DNA of 64,000 nt from Lachnospiraceae bacterium (GTDB taxonomy: Bacteria; Bacillota; Clostridia; Lachnospirales; Lachnospiraceae): contig CASJPF010000020.1 of the NCBI GenBank assembly GCA_949383255.1, positions 1 through 64,000 of the forward strand, read 5' to 3'. A program made the translations under genes and the position numbers. Below, in pieces: positions 1 through 7,990 of the stretch; the stretch's first letter is position 1; each line of letters starts with the position of its first letter. The notes under the pieces were generated by a model. That model worked only from the letters and a program-made list of their open reading frames with translations. It made no database searches and was not told the DNA's origin.

Positions 1-40
1 GCATACGCATAAATTTATAGTTACTAGATTTTCGGCTTAA

Positions 41-523
41 GTTGACGACATTGTAGAGGATAAAGGCACTAAGGCGGTAAGGATACACCACCACATTATC
101 ATAAATGGCGGTTTAAGCCGTGATGATTTGGAGTTGATGTGGAGTAAGACCCGGATTAACTGGAAAAAGGCAAAAGACCCGGAATACAGGAAAAACGTAG
201 ATTACTTGGGGTTTGTGAATTGCGACAGGCTACAGCCTAATGAGAACGGCATAGAGGGGTTAGTAAATTACATAAACAAGCGTAAAAAGGGGTGCAAGAA
301 GTGGAGTACCTCTATGAATCTGAAAAAACCAAAGGTAAGGAAAAACGACAGCAAATACAGTTACAGAAAGGTTTGCACATTGGCAAAGACCCCGGAAGAT
401 AAAGAATACTGGAGAAAGGTATATAAGGGGTATGAGCCTACAAAGATAGATTTTCAATACAACGATTATACAGGGTGGAGCGTGTATCTGAAAATGCGGA
501 AAGTGAGGGATAGGGCAAAGTGA
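41..523 (+). pseudogene. HUH-type replication initiator, 3' part only
   Basis: The open frame runs from just after a TAA at 38-40 to 523 and carries HHHIIING (codons 86-109) followed by DRLQPNE and a YINKRKKG segment, the pattern of HUH (histidine-hydrophobe-histidine) replication proteins found in Firmicute phages and plasmids. No ATG, GTG or TTG lies between the stop and the histidine motif; the first usable start, a TTG at 128, would remove the metal-binding histidines. Either the gene is broken by the TAA or a frameshift near position 40, or its 5' part is lost. It overlaps the next gene by 4 nt, which suggests it was once intact in this operon. Assignment to HUH Rep is from motif recognition. 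Confidence 0.5.
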
Positions 524-1464
524 TTATAGGATTGCATGACAGCGAAAAAGAACACTTTAAAAAGGCTAAGACGTTCCCGAACTATGCCCTTATGAAAATA
601 TCAGCTTACCATAAGGCAAAAGGGGATACGGTGGAATGGTGGGACCCTGTAAAGACCTATGACCGTGTTTATTCCTCAAAGATATTTGACTTTACAGAAG
701 AAAACAAGGATTTACCGCCGGATACCATAAAGGGCGGTACAGGGTACGACATAGAAAGCAAGCTGCCACAGGAGATAGATGATATATACCCGGATTATTC
801 CATATATCCCGATTGTGATTATGCAATAGGGTACATTACAAGGGGTTGCCCTAGAAAATGCCCGTGGTGCTATGTGCCACAGAAAGAGGGAAACATAAAG
901 CCGTACAGGAAATGGACGCAGCTAGTTAGATTCGATACGCCTAATTTAATACTTATGGATAATAACATATTGGCTTGCAGATACGGCATAGAGCAGCTAA
1001 AGGACATGATAGGCAAAGGGTGGAAGATAGACCTTAATCAAGGCATGGACGCAAGATTAGTTACAGAAGAGGTAGCGGACATATTGGCGGGGTTGGACTG
1101 GATAAAGTGGATTCGGTTTTCATACGACACGATAGGGCAGATAGAAAGCATTGACAGGGTAGCGAAACTGTTAGGCAGCAGAGGTATAAAGCCGTACAGG
1201 TTATTTATATATGTGTTGGTGCGGAAAGACCTAGACGAAGCGGACTACAGGGTACAGAGGTTGAAACGTCATAAGGGTATACACCTTTACGCACAGGCAG
1301 AAAGAAACGAGGGTTTAGGAATCAGACCGAACAAAGCACAGCTTGAATTTACCAACCGTTACATATACGGCAATCTGTACAGGAAAGAAACGTGGAAAGA
1401 GTATTTAGATAAAAGACCGTGGATAAGGCAGAGATTGGAGCGTGATACAGATTGTACGAATTAA
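520..1464 (+). CDS. Phage radical SAM protein with B12-binding-like N-terminus
   Basis: A protein of 314 aa. The cluster motif CPRKCPWC (CX3CX2C, about residues 110-117) is the radical SAM 4Fe-4S binding site. The first 100 residues (FPNYALMKISAYHKAKGD and the following YDRVYSSKIF) look like the cobalamin-binding Rossmann domain that precedes many radical SAM domains. The start is GTG in a GTGA overlap with the preceding gene. It lies among phage methyltransferases and nucleases, so a role in nucleic acid modification is possible, but the substrate cannot be read from the sequence. The fold is confident; function unknown. Confidence 0.75.
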   Translation: MIIGLHDSEKEHFKKAKTFPNYALMKISAYHKAKGDTVEWWDPVKTYDRVYSSKIFDFTEENKDLPPDTIKGGTGYDIESKLPQEIDDIYPDYSIYPDCDYAIGYITRGCPRKCPWCYVPQKEGNIKPYRKWTQLVRFDTPNLILMDNNILACRYGIEQLKDMIGKGWKIDLNQGMDARLVTEEVADILAGLDWIKWIRFSYDTIGQIESIDRVAKLLGSRGIKPYRLFIYVLVRKDLDEADYRVQRLKRHKGIHLYAQAERNEGLGIRPNKAQLEFTNRYIYGNLYRKETWKEYLDKRPWIRQRLERDTDCTN

Positions 1465-2153
1465 ACAAAATTCATAATGTGGATTGCATGGTAGGCATGA
1501 AACAGTTTCCCGACAAGTTTTTTGAATTGGCAATAGTAGATGTGCCGTATGGAATCGGGGAAGCCGGGCAGAAAAACAAATACAGGGGCGGTTTAGCAAT
1601 CCCACAGGACTATAAACCGTATGAGGGGAAAGACAAGGAAGCACCGGGGCCGGCATACTTTGAAGAACTGTTTAGAATAAGCAAGAATCAAATTATATTC
1701 GGTGCGAACCATTTTATAAGCCGGATACCGATAGATAGCAGTTGTTGGATTGTATGGGATAAGCAGAATGAGTATACAGATTTTGCAGATTGTGAATTAG
1801 CATGGACCAGTTTTGACACGGCGGTAAGGAAATTTTCTTTTCGTTGGAATGGTATGTTACAAGGGGATATGAAAAACAAAGAAATACGCATACACCCGAA
1901 CCAAAAACCCGCAAGACTGTATGAAATGATTATCAGACGTTACGCCAACATAGGGGATAAGATTATAGACACACACGCCGGAAGCGGTAGTTGTCTGATA
2001 GCAGCACACAGGACAGGACACGACTTTATAGGGTTTGAGATTGACCCGTATTATTGCGGACTGGCAGAGGAACGGCTAGAAACAGAGAAAAAGCTGACAA
2101 GCATTAAAGACAGGATAAAACAGAGAATGAGGAAAGGAGAAGTACAGGCATGA
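1452..2153 (+). CDS. DNA methyltransferase, N4/N6 amino-type
   Basis: This 233-aa protein has the catalytic motif DVPYG near residue 30 (a variant of DPPY) and the AdoMet-binding motif THAGSGSCL near residue 178, so the motif order is IV before I, typical of beta-class amino-methyltransferases such as phage orphan DNA adenine methylases. HPNQKP before the AdoMet motif is also typical. The TTG start overlaps the radical SAM gene by 13 nt. The Pro-Pro of the usual DPPY is replaced by Val-Pro, which may still be active. It probably methylates phage DNA against host restriction; the recognition site cannot be told. Confidence 0.85.
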   Translation: MYELNKIHNVDCMVGMKQFPDKFFELAIVDVPYGIGEAGQKNKYRGGLAIPQDYKPYEGKDKEAPGPAYFEELFRISKNQIIFGANHFISRIPIDSSCWIVWDKQNEYTDFADCELAWTSFDTAVRKFSFRWNGMLQGDMKNKEIRIHPNQKPARLYEMIIRRYANIGDKIIDTHAGSGSCLIAAHRTGHDFIGFEIDPYYCGLAEERLETEKKLTSIKDRIKQRMRKGEVQA

Positions 2154-2680
2154 TAGCGGTAATTGATTTTGAAACAACAGGATTAAAGGCGGGGATTGAT
2201 GAAGTACTGCAGGTATCTATCATTGATGAAAATTACAATACGCTTTTCAACACATATTGTAAACCGCTTAGGCACAAAACATGGGATACGGCACAGAAGA
2301 TAAACGGAATTGCGCCACAAATGGTTATAAGTAAACCGCCGTTTTTGCTATGTAGGGAAAAGGTAAAGGAGATATTGACGGCAGCAGATGAAGTTATAGC
2401 TTACAATGTGGATTTTGAAAACAGCTTTTTAAAGGCTTATGGAATTTACATAGACCCCGGAAAATGGGTTGACCCTATGATAATGTTTGCAAGGATATAC
2501 GGCGAATACGACAGCTTACACGATTCTTATAAATGGCAGAGCCTTACAAAATGTGCAGAATATTACGGATACAAATTTAAGGCACATGATTCTTTAGAGG
2601 ACGTAAAAGCAACCCTGTACTGCTACAAAAAGATGATAGAGGGGAGGGCAAACAATGCTGACACTTCCAACAATGGGTAA
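2150..2680 (+). CDS. DnaQ-like 3'-5' exonuclease (DEDDh)
   Basis: A stand-alone 176-aa exonuclease of the DnaQ/epsilon superfamily. DFETTG at residues 6-11 gives the first Asp and Glu, AYNVDFE near residue 84 the second Asp, and HDSLEDV near residue 149 the His and last Asp, so all four metal ligands and the His of the DEDDh group are present. ATG start in a 4-nt overlap with the methyltransferase. Probably acts in phage DNA replication or repair; single-domain versions are common in phage early operons. Confidence 0.85.
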   Translation: MIAVIDFETTGLKAGIDEVLQVSIIDENYNTLFNTYCKPLRHKTWDTAQKINGIAPQMVISKPPFLLCREKVKEILTAADEVIAYNVDFENSFLKAYGIYIDPGKWVDPMIMFARIYGEYDSLHDSYKWQSLTKCAEYYGYKFKAHDSLEDVKATLYCYKKMIEGRANNADTSNNG

Positions 2681-2972
2681 ATGGTTTTATATGATTCTGT
2701 CCGGGGAAAAGAAAGAGGAATACAGAGAGATAAAGCCGTATTATACAAGCCGTTTCAAGAAAATATTTGAGATGTACCCGTATTCTAATATACCCAGTGG
2801 GGGCGATAAAAGGGAAATCAGATTTAGGAACGGATACGGCAGCAGTAGACCGGAATTTATCGCACTATGCACACTGGATATAAAGACAGGGCGGGAAGAG
2901 TGGGGAGCAGAGCCGGGGAAAGAATACTATACATTGAAAATCCATGAGATAACGGAAAGGAGGGGTTGCTGA
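2655..2972 (+). CDS. ASCH/PUA-like domain protein
   Basis: A 105-aa protein beginning MLTLPTMGKWFYMILSGEKK and continuing EEYREIKPYY, the beta-barrel entry and charged loop (GEKxxEYR) seen in small ASCH-domain proteins of phages, which are thought to bind RNA or modified nucleotides. It overlaps the exonuclease gene by 26 nt. The family call rests on the GEKKEEYREIKPYY segment only; the biochemical role is not known. The ATG at 2655 has GAGGGGAGGGC upstream as a ribosome-binding site. Confidence 0.6.
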   Translation: MLTLPTMGKWFYMILSGEKKEEYREIKPYYTSRFKKIFEMYPYSNIPSGGDKREIRFRNGYGSSRPEFIALCTLDIKTGREEWGAEPGKEYYTLKIHEITERRGC

Positions 2973-2973
2973 T

Positions 2974-3216
2974 ATGCAGCAGTCGGCATTTATAGCACAT
3001 TCCCCTTATGAGATAGGGGATAAAGTCAATATAACATTTCATGGCGCTATCGGAATAGTTGGCGGGCCGGTTACGGCAAGGTCCGCAGAGGTAACAATAA
3101 CGGATATTTTGGCGGTACATTCGTGCAAAAGGCAGCAAGTAAATTTCATGTATGAGATTAACGAAACTAAGGTACTACAGTTAGTGGAATGGGAGGCGGT
3201 AAAGAATGAGAAATAA
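2974..3216 (+). CDS. Small phage protein, unknown
   Basis: An 80-aa protein, start ATG one base after the previous stop with AAGGAGG upstream. No family recognised. The sequence is beta-rich (VNITFHGAIGIVGGPVTARS) and contains EIGDKVNITFHG, which could be a small barrel fold of the kind seen in KOW/SH3-like domains. It sits between the ASCH protein and RecU in one transcription unit, so expression with the early genes is expected. Function cannot be assigned. Confidence 0.6.
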   Translation: MQQSAFIAHSPYEIGDKVNITFHGAIGIVGGPVTARSAEVTITDILAVHSCKRQQVNFMYEINETKVLQLVEWEAVKNEK

Positions 3217-3886
3217 CAGATTTGTGACCGATTCGGACACAGAAAGAGAGTTAAGGGCATGGCAGACGGAAAGGGAAACGCCAATAGACGAAGAGAAGCT
3301 AAGGCAGCAGTATAAAAACAGGCAGAACAACGCACAGGGGCAGCACTTTGAAAGGGAAATTTTAGCCGGGTGTAGAATGTATCAGCAGCACGGCATAGCA
3401 GCAATAGATAAAACGCCCGAACCGTTCCGAGTATCAAAGAAAAGTCAAAACGGAATATTTACAGGACGTTTTAGCACCCCGGCACAACCCGATTTTCAAG
3501 GGACCTTACACGGTGGGCGGTCAATCGTATTTGAAGCGAAAAGAACAAGTAAAGACAGGATAAATAGGAATGTGCTGACAGATACGCAAATGGACGTATT
3601 GGAAAAACACAACCGATTAGGGGCATTGTGCGGGGTATGCGTCAATATTAAAGATGATTTTTTCTTTATACCGTGGAATGTATGGCGGGATATGAAAGAA
3701 ATGTACGGCAGACAGTACCTAAAGGCAGAGGATATAGGGAAATACAAGGTAAGGTTTGACGGTGCGGTACATTTTCTTGATAAGCTGATAAAGGAAATTA
3801 TATACAGGAAAACAGCAAATATAGGCAAGTCTGATAGGATATTAGACAACATAGAGGGGGCAACATTCTATGAAAATATACATTAG
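3206..3886 (+). CDS. recU: RecU-like Holliday junction resolvase
   Basis: A 226-aa protein matching RecU resolvases: a central GQHFEREILAGCRMYQQHGI helix region, then QPDFQGTLHGG and IVFEAKRTS, giving the Asp and ExK residues of the restriction-endonuclease-like active site (about residues 95-115). RecU cuts four-way junctions during recombination and phage DNA processing. The N-terminal 40 residues are extra compared with short RecU proteins and include VTDSDT, encoded by the first dispersed 17-bp repeat. Overlaps the preceding gene by 11 nt. Confidence 0.8.
   Translation: MRNNRFVTDSDTERELRAWQTERETPIDEEKLRQQYKNRQNNAQGQHFEREILAGCRMYQQHGIAAIDKTPEPFRVSKKSQNGIFTGRFSTPAQPDFQGTLHGGRSIVFEAKRTSKDRINRNVLTDTQMDVLEKHNRLGALCGVCVNIKDDFFFIPWNVWRDMKEMYGRQYLKAEDIGKYKVRFDGAVHFLDKLIKEIIYRKTANIGKSDRILDNIEGATFYENIH
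3224..3240 (+). repeat. Dispersed 17-bp palindrome, copy 1
   Basis: Exact GTGACCGATTCGGACAC, in the 5' end of the recU gene where it reads VTDSDT. The two 8-bp halves are inverted repeats except at positions 4 and 14. One of seven same-orientation copies. Confidence 0.85.
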
Positions 3887-4169
3887 CGGAAAGATAACAG
3901 GCGATAGCGGATACATAGAAAAGTTTAAGGAAGCGGAAAAGAAAATTAGGCAGCAGTACAAAGGGTGCGAGGTAATCAATCCGGCAGTAATCTTACAGAC
4001 AATGCCGGAAAGTACGACACACGAAGAATACATGATGATAAGCCTTTGCCTACTGGATATGTGCGATTCTATATATCTGCTGCCCGATTGGAAAGAAAGC
4101 AAGGGGGCAAAGTTTGAATTTTGTTGGGCAAGCAACAGAGGGTATAAGCTAATGGGGTGCTTTTTATGA
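3870..4169 (+). CDS. DUF4406-type nucleoside deoxyribosyltransferase-like protein
   Basis: A 99-aa protein starting MKIYISGKITGD, the Rossmann-like opening of DUF4406 and related nucleoside 2-deoxyribosyltransferase folds, followed by INPA near residue 37 and by CDSIYLLPDWKESKGAKFE with the conserved D..Y.L..W..S.G...E pattern at the C-terminus. Such proteins are common in phages and may act on nucleotides or on modified bases. Overlaps recU by 17 nt and the next gene by 4 nt. Family confident; reaction not shown. Confidence 0.7.
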   Translation: MKIYISGKITGDSGYIEKFKEAEKKIRQQYKGCEVINPAVILQTMPESTTHEEYMMISLCLLDMCDSIYLLPDWKESKGAKFEFCWASNRGYKLMGCFL

Positions 4170-4456
4170 ACATAAACGGATTAGTCGGGGCAGGGATACC
4201 GTATCTAAACATGATGAAAAAGGCAATGCCAAAGGAAGAACCGAAGAAAAAGAAAGTCAAGAGCCACAGGCTGACAGAGATTGACCCGAAAACCAAAAAG
4301 CCACGCCTTAAAAAAGGCGTAAGCACGGATAGGGCGGTTGAAGTCCTGTTTATGTTTGAAAATGCGGATGTAACGCCTAATCAGATTGAGGATATGAGGC
4401 AGACTATAGAAAACCTTAGAAACAGAGTAAGGAAATTAGAAGATTGGGAGGAATAA
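4166..4456 (+). CDS. Small basic phage protein, unknown
   Basis: A protein of 96 aa starting at the ATG of an ATGA overlap; a GTG at 4157 in the same frame is an alternative start. It has a hydrophobic start, a lysine-rich middle (KEEPKKKKVKSHR) and a C-terminal helix ending RNRVRKLEDWEE that could form a coiled coil. No family recognised. Position within the early operon suggests a nucleic-acid-binding or accessory role, but nothing in the sequence proves this. Confidence 0.5.
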   Translation: MNINGLVGAGIPYLNMMKKAMPKEEPKKKKVKSHRLTEIDPKTKKPRLKKGVSTDRAVEVLFMFENADVTPNQIEDMRQTIENLRNRVRKLEDWEE

Positions 4457-4457
4457 T

Positions 4458-4802
4458 ATGCTGAAATGGTTAAAAAGAATAATTGAACGAGCGAAAGAGA
4501 AAAAGCGAGTAAAAAGAATAGCAAAATTATTCGGAATAAATACACGAAGAAAAACAGCGAAGAAAATAAAAAAAGATACGATTGAAAAATTAAAACAACC
4601 TTGTACGCGTTCTAAAAATGAACTAAGAGAAATGATACGAAACATGACAGGTTTACAGGAACAGGAAATAAAAATAGAAAACGACATTAGAGAGATAACA
4701 ATAATTACAAGCAAAGAAATAAAAGAAGAGGTAAAAGAAGAGATAGAAATAAGGATACCAATTTATAAAGAAATAAAGTATGTAGTAGCGGATAAAAAAT
4801 AA
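4458..4802 (+). CDS. Small AT-rich phage gene, unknown basic protein
   Basis: Encodes 114 aa, very rich in Lys, Arg, Ile and Glu. The first half is strongly basic (KWLKRIIERAKEKKRVKRIA) and the second half acidic and helical. Base composition is clearly more AT-rich than neighbouring genes (many AAA, ATA and AAT codons), which suggests a recent separate acquisition. GGGAGG precedes the ATG by 7 nt. No domain recognised; a DNA- or RNA-binding protein is possible. Confidence 0.5.
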   Translation: MLKWLKRIIERAKEKKRVKRIAKLFGINTRRKTAKKIKKDTIEKLKQPCTRSKNELREMIRNMTGLQEQEIKIENDIREITIITSKEIKEEVKEEIEIRIPIYKEIKYVVADKK

Positions 4803-4821
4803 GAGGAAAGGGGCGGTAATA

Positions 4822-6415
4822 TTGCAAGAATTGACACTAGGAAGCCTATTTGACGGTATCGGCGGGTTTTGCTATGCAGCATACCTTACAGGGCGTATAA
4901 AGCCGATTTGGGCCGCTGAAATAGAACAAAACTGCATAGACATAACAAGGTATCGTTTCCCGGAAGTAATGCACGTTGGAAGCGTAACAGAATTAAAGGG
5001 AGATGAAATACAACCCGTGGATATAATCACTTTTGGGAGTCCGTGTCAAGATTTGAGTATTGCCGGACAGCGGAAAGGATTAAAGGGCAACCGTTCCGAG
5101 TTGTTCATGGAAGCAATTAGAATTATTGAGGAAATGAGGTTAGCAACAAATGGTAAATATCCAACTTTCATTATTTGGGAGAATGTACCCGGTGCTTTTT
5201 CATCAGCCAACGGAGCAGATTTTAGAGCCGTGCTTGAAAAAATCACAAAAACCAGTATTCCAATGCCTACAAGTGGCGAATGGGCAACCGCAGGAATGGT
5301 TAGAGGGGCAGCAGTTGACACAGCTTGGAGAGTGCTTGACGCTCAATTTTGGGGAGTACCCCAACGTAGAAAGAGAATCTACCTTATCGGAGATTTTGGA
5401 GGACAACGTGCCGGGGAAATACTCTTTAAGTCCGAAAGCGTGCTTGGGTATACTCCGAAGAGCAAAGAACAAAAACAGGAAATTGCCGGACAATTTGCGG
5501 ATAGCGTTAGAACAGAAAATAGCAGAGCAGGGGGGGATAATCGGGTTAGACTTTGCACACGCTGACAGCGTTGTAAGGACATTTACCGATAAGGCCCCGA
5601 CACTTGTACAAAATATGGGTCGTGGTGGCGGTCAAACGCCTTGTGTAATGTATGAGGAAACAAGCAAGGCATACGGAATAAATGCAAAAAGCATTATCGT
5701 AGACGAAGAAAGCACAGGCACATTATCTACATATTGCGGAAATTCAACAAACAGGAACGTAGTAGCCATTGAAAAGAAAAACGTTATCCCTTTGCGTGAT
5801 GAAGTGACAAGGAATAAGGCAAGCAACGGTTTAGGCGTGGGGAAAGTCGGGGGACCATGCCCGACACTTACAACGGCAGACGTACACAGCGTTTTCTATG
5901 AAGCATATCAGCATAACGGATACAGGGAAAGCGAAATAAGCGGAACGCTGACAGCAGACCAAAACAGCACAATAAGAGGGGATACCCCTTTAGTGGTGCG
6001 GACGGATAGAAAGACATTTGAACTCAATCAGCATGGCGGGTACAGGGAAGCGGAAGTAAACGGCACTTTGAGGGCAGCAGGGGGGGATTACGGCGGAGGG
6101 TCGGAAACAATCGTAACAGAGAAGTACAGGACAAAGGAGAATATCCCTAGCAAGCCAAAGAGCATAAAAGACATTCTGAAAAGGGCGGTGCAGAAAGTTA
6201 CATACATCATACGCCGATTAACACCCGTTGAATGTGAACGGCTACAGGGATACCCGGATAACTGGACAAAATACGGTGCTGACGGCACGGAAATAGCCGA
6301 CACAGCACGTTATAGGGCGATAGGTAATAGTATATGCGTCTATTGCGCCGAAAGGGTGTATTTGGGGATTTTAGACGCATTGAAAGAGGAGGCAGACAAT
6401 GAACGCATGGAATAA
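4822..6415 (+). pseudogene. C5-cytosine DNA methyltransferase split by G7 frameshift
   Basis: The first frame (4822-5565, TTG start after GGAAAGGGGCGG) has motif I (FDGIGGF), motif IV with the catalytic Cys (GSPCQDLS), motif VI (WENVPG) and motif VIII (QRRKRIY). It stops soon after a run of seven G at 5530-5536. The next frame continues to 6415 with motif IX (RRLTPVECERLQGYPDNWT) and motif X (RYRAIGNSICV). Removing one G would join both halves into about 530 aa. The long target-recognition region holds repeated QHNGYRE and GTL units, and a second G7 at 6080-6086. It could be a dead gene, a phase-variable gene, or a base-call error in the homopolymer. It would methylate cytosines in phage or host DNA. 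Confidence 0.85.
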
Positions 6416-6596
6416 AAGAAAAGAACGGGAAAGGGATAGGAAATTAGATTGCATACTAAAAAATCAAATCGTGATAATGGAAGGATTGGCAAAAGCACTT
6501 TACACATATGAGCATACGGCAAGGTATGGCAGGGATTATATAGGACCATTGGAAGAGAGGGCAGAAAGGACGGCTAAACAATATGGCAGAGGATAA
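6399..6596 (+). CDS. Small phage protein, unknown
   Basis: A 65-aa charged protein (NKRKERERDRKLDCILKNQI at the start), with AGAGGAGG 7 nt before the ATG. It overlaps the 3' end of the methyltransferase by 17 nt and the next gene by 14 nt, so it belongs to the early operon. No family recognised; the middle is amphipathic (IVIMEGLAKALYTYEHTARY). Confidence 0.5.
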   Translation: MNAWNKRKERERDRKLDCILKNQIVIMEGLAKALYTYEHTARYGRDYIGPLEERAERTAKQYGRG

Positions 6597-6813
6597 AAGA
6601 AAACGCTATGAAATTATATGTCCTTATTGCGGTAAGGTGCAGTACGCCTGTAAAAGTATGCTACATGAAATGGGATACAACGAAGCGGGTCACGGTACTT
6701 GTATAGGGTGCAAAGGGTTTATGAAGCTGATATATAACCCGGAATCCGACACAATGACAGCCAAAGAGTGGGAAACGGTAAAGCCTGATAGAAAGGGTGG
6801 GTTGTTTGGTTAA
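6583..6813 (+). CDS. Small zinc-ribbon phage protein
   Basis: A 76-aa protein with CPYCGK at residues 13-18 and CIGC near residue 40, two CxxC pairs that form a zinc ribbon. HEMGY and HGTC lie between them. These proteins are common in phage early regions, often as DNA- or RNA-polymerase-associated factors, but the role here is unknown. ATG start overlapping the gene before by 14 nt. Confidence 0.6.
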   Translation: MAEDKRKRYEIICPYCGKVQYACKSMLHEMGYNEAGHGTCIGCKGFMKLIYNPESDTMTAKEWETVKPDRKGGLFG

Positions 6814-7030
6814 GTGTAGTATATGCGGAAAAGAGGGGTTAAAGGTCGTTTGTGTCTGCCCGGATTGTTTAAAAAAGGCAGCAGTTGACCCCGAACAGAT
6901 ACAGAAGCTAAGGCAGATAAATAATGTATTGAGAATCACAGAAGATACGGACGGAAACATAAAAGAATGTGTACAAAGTCTGACAGAGATATTAGAGGAC
7001 TTGGAAAGGGGCAGATATGGCAAGGAATAA
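6797..7030 (+). CDS. Small cysteine-rich phage protein
   Basis: Encodes 77 aa from a GTG at 6797; an in-frame TTG at 6806 is equally plausible. CSICGKEGLKVVCVCPDCLKK near the start carries CxxC and CxCxxC motifs, a likely zinc-binding finger, followed by a helical C-terminus (EQIQKLRQINNVL). It overlaps the preceding zinc-ribbon gene by 17 nt, so two small zinc proteins are translated in tandem. Function unknown. Confidence 0.55.
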   Translation: MGCLVKCSICGKEGLKVVCVCPDCLKKAAVDPEQIQKLRQINNVLRITEDTDGNIKECVQSLTEILEDLERGRYGKE

Positions 7031-7316
7031 AGGAAAAGTAACACCATTCAGACAGGAAACAAAGATAACCTATAACAAGTACAAGCCGAACAGGAAAGCA
7101 CGGCGGTTAGGTATCAAGCCGGAAGAACCGCCAAAGAGGGAAGAAAAGAAAGTATCAAAGGCAGCAGTATTAAGGGAAAGCATACAGAGGGCAAGGGAAA
7201 TACAAAGGCAGATTGTACCGCCGGGTATGACCTATGGGGAATACATGGAATATCTGAAAGGCAGACGGCAGCAGTTGGAAGAGAAGAAACAGGGGGTACA
7301 TAATGGCGAGGTATGA
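7017..7316 (+). CDS. Small basic phage protein, unknown
   Basis: A 99-aa protein, strongly basic (KYKPNRKARRLGIKPEEPPK) with a helical C-terminus containing TYGEYMEYLKGRRQQLEEKK. Start ATG in the sequence GGCAGATATGG, overlapping the gene before by 14 nt and the next by 14 nt. No family recognised; a nucleic-acid-binding role would fit its charge but is not shown. Confidence 0.5.
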   Translation: MARNKGKVTPFRQETKITYNKYKPNRKARRLGIKPEEPPKREEKKVSKAAVLRESIQRAREIQRQIVPPGMTYGEYMEYLKGRRQQLEEKKQGVHNGEV

Positions 7317-7473
7317 AGTTGAATATGCATTATTTAGAAAGTGCGTCATAGAAGCGGATTCTTTAGAAGAAGCAAACGACAAGGCACACACGATAGAAGA
7401 TGAAGAGATAGAAAGGACGGAAACAGAGAATACAGGGTATGTTGTTTGGAATGAGCCTACAGAAATCAAGTAA
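7303..7473 (+). CDS. 56-aa protein resembling DpnD/PcfM-type small proteins
   Basis: A short gene of 56 aa beginning MARYEVEYALFRKCVIEADS and ending NEPTEIK, with AGGGGG upstream. The pattern YEVEYAL...VIEADSLEEANDKA followed by a short acidic stretch resembles the small DpnD/PcfM-like family in phages and plasmids (beta strand, then ADSxEEA helix). It is the last gene of the first early operon; its stop lies directly in front of the operator-promoter block. Function unknown. Confidence 0.6.
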   Translation: MARYEVEYALFRKCVIEADSLEEANDKAHTIEDEEIERTETENTGYVVWNEPTEIK

Positions 7474-7574
7474 TACTTGCACAAGTATACAAACTGCACA
7501 AAAATACTATATACTTGCATAAGTATTTTTGTTAAATACTCCGGGTTGTAAATATACTTATGCAAGTATATAAT
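7472..7574 (+). promoter_or_regulatory. Rightward promoter with three palindromic operators
   Basis: Three ATACTT-N4-AAGTAT palindromes lie at 7473-7488, 7511-7526 and 7554-7569. The last sits between a -35 TTGTAA (7546-7551) and a -10 TATAAT (7569-7574) with 17-bp spacing, so a bound repressor would block RNA polymerase. The whole block is nearly repeated, inverted, at 41980-42090. It drives the gene at 7616. Confidence 0.85.
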
Positions 7575-7615
7575 AGAATCATCAAAGGAAATAAAACAAA
7601 CGGAGGTAATCAGCA

Positions 7616-7855
7616 ATGAAAAAAGAGTATACATTTGAGGAATTAGGATATTTTGCAGAAAGAGAGTGTCAAGCATTAAAGGATTGCTTGCAGGGTTTTA
7701 GTTACATGGACTTTGACATTAAATGGAGCAATTATGCGGGAAATTGTACGCTGATAGTAGCAACCGATTACGAAGCAGAGGAAAAAGAAATAAAAGACTT
7801 CTTTTTACATTGTGCGTTAAGCATGATATTTCAGATAAAGAGGGCGGTTAAATAG
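7616..7855 (+). CDS. Small phage protein under operator control, unknown
   Basis: A 79-aa protein starting MKKEYTFEELGYFAERECQA, with GGAGGTAATCAGCA before the ATG. It is the first gene behind the three-operator promoter and so is expected to be controlled by the ribbon-helix-helix-type repressor. It contains an acidic helix (EAEEKEIKDFF) and an amphipathic end (HCALSMIFQIKRAVK). No family recognised. Confidence 0.6.
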   Translation: MKKEYTFEELGYFAERECQALKDCLQGFSYMDFDIKWSNYAGNCTLIVATDYEAEEKEIKDFFLHCALSMIFQIKRAVK

Positions 7856-7866
7856 CCGAAACGGAA

Positions 7867-7990
7867 GAGGGGGCAACCCCTCAACCGTCAAGACAGGTCG
7901 GCAACCTGTTTTCTGACGAGGGCAAGCCAATAGCCGTAGCAGGGATAGAGTGAAAAAATGGTAGCGGGCACACCATGCTAGAGAGTGTGC
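7867..7990 (+). other. Structured non-coding stretch, candidate RNA or origin
   Basis: The 316 bp between 7856 and 8171 hold no convincing gene. Several strong stem-loops occur: GAGGGG-GCAA-CCCCTC at 7867-7882 (a GNRA tetraloop), GTCA..ACAGGT-5-ACCTGT..TGAC at 7887-7917, and GCACAC-11-GTGTGC at 7968-7990, plus a weaker A/T stem near 8015-8035. This may be a small RNA, a leader upstream of parA, or a replication origin. I could not match it to a known RNA family. Confidence 0.5.

Noticed and set aside
5150-5525. Separate start for the second half of the C5 methyltransferase
   Set aside because: The upstream part of this frame is a shadow of the real N-terminal coding sequence; only the part after the G7 run carries methyltransferase motifs.
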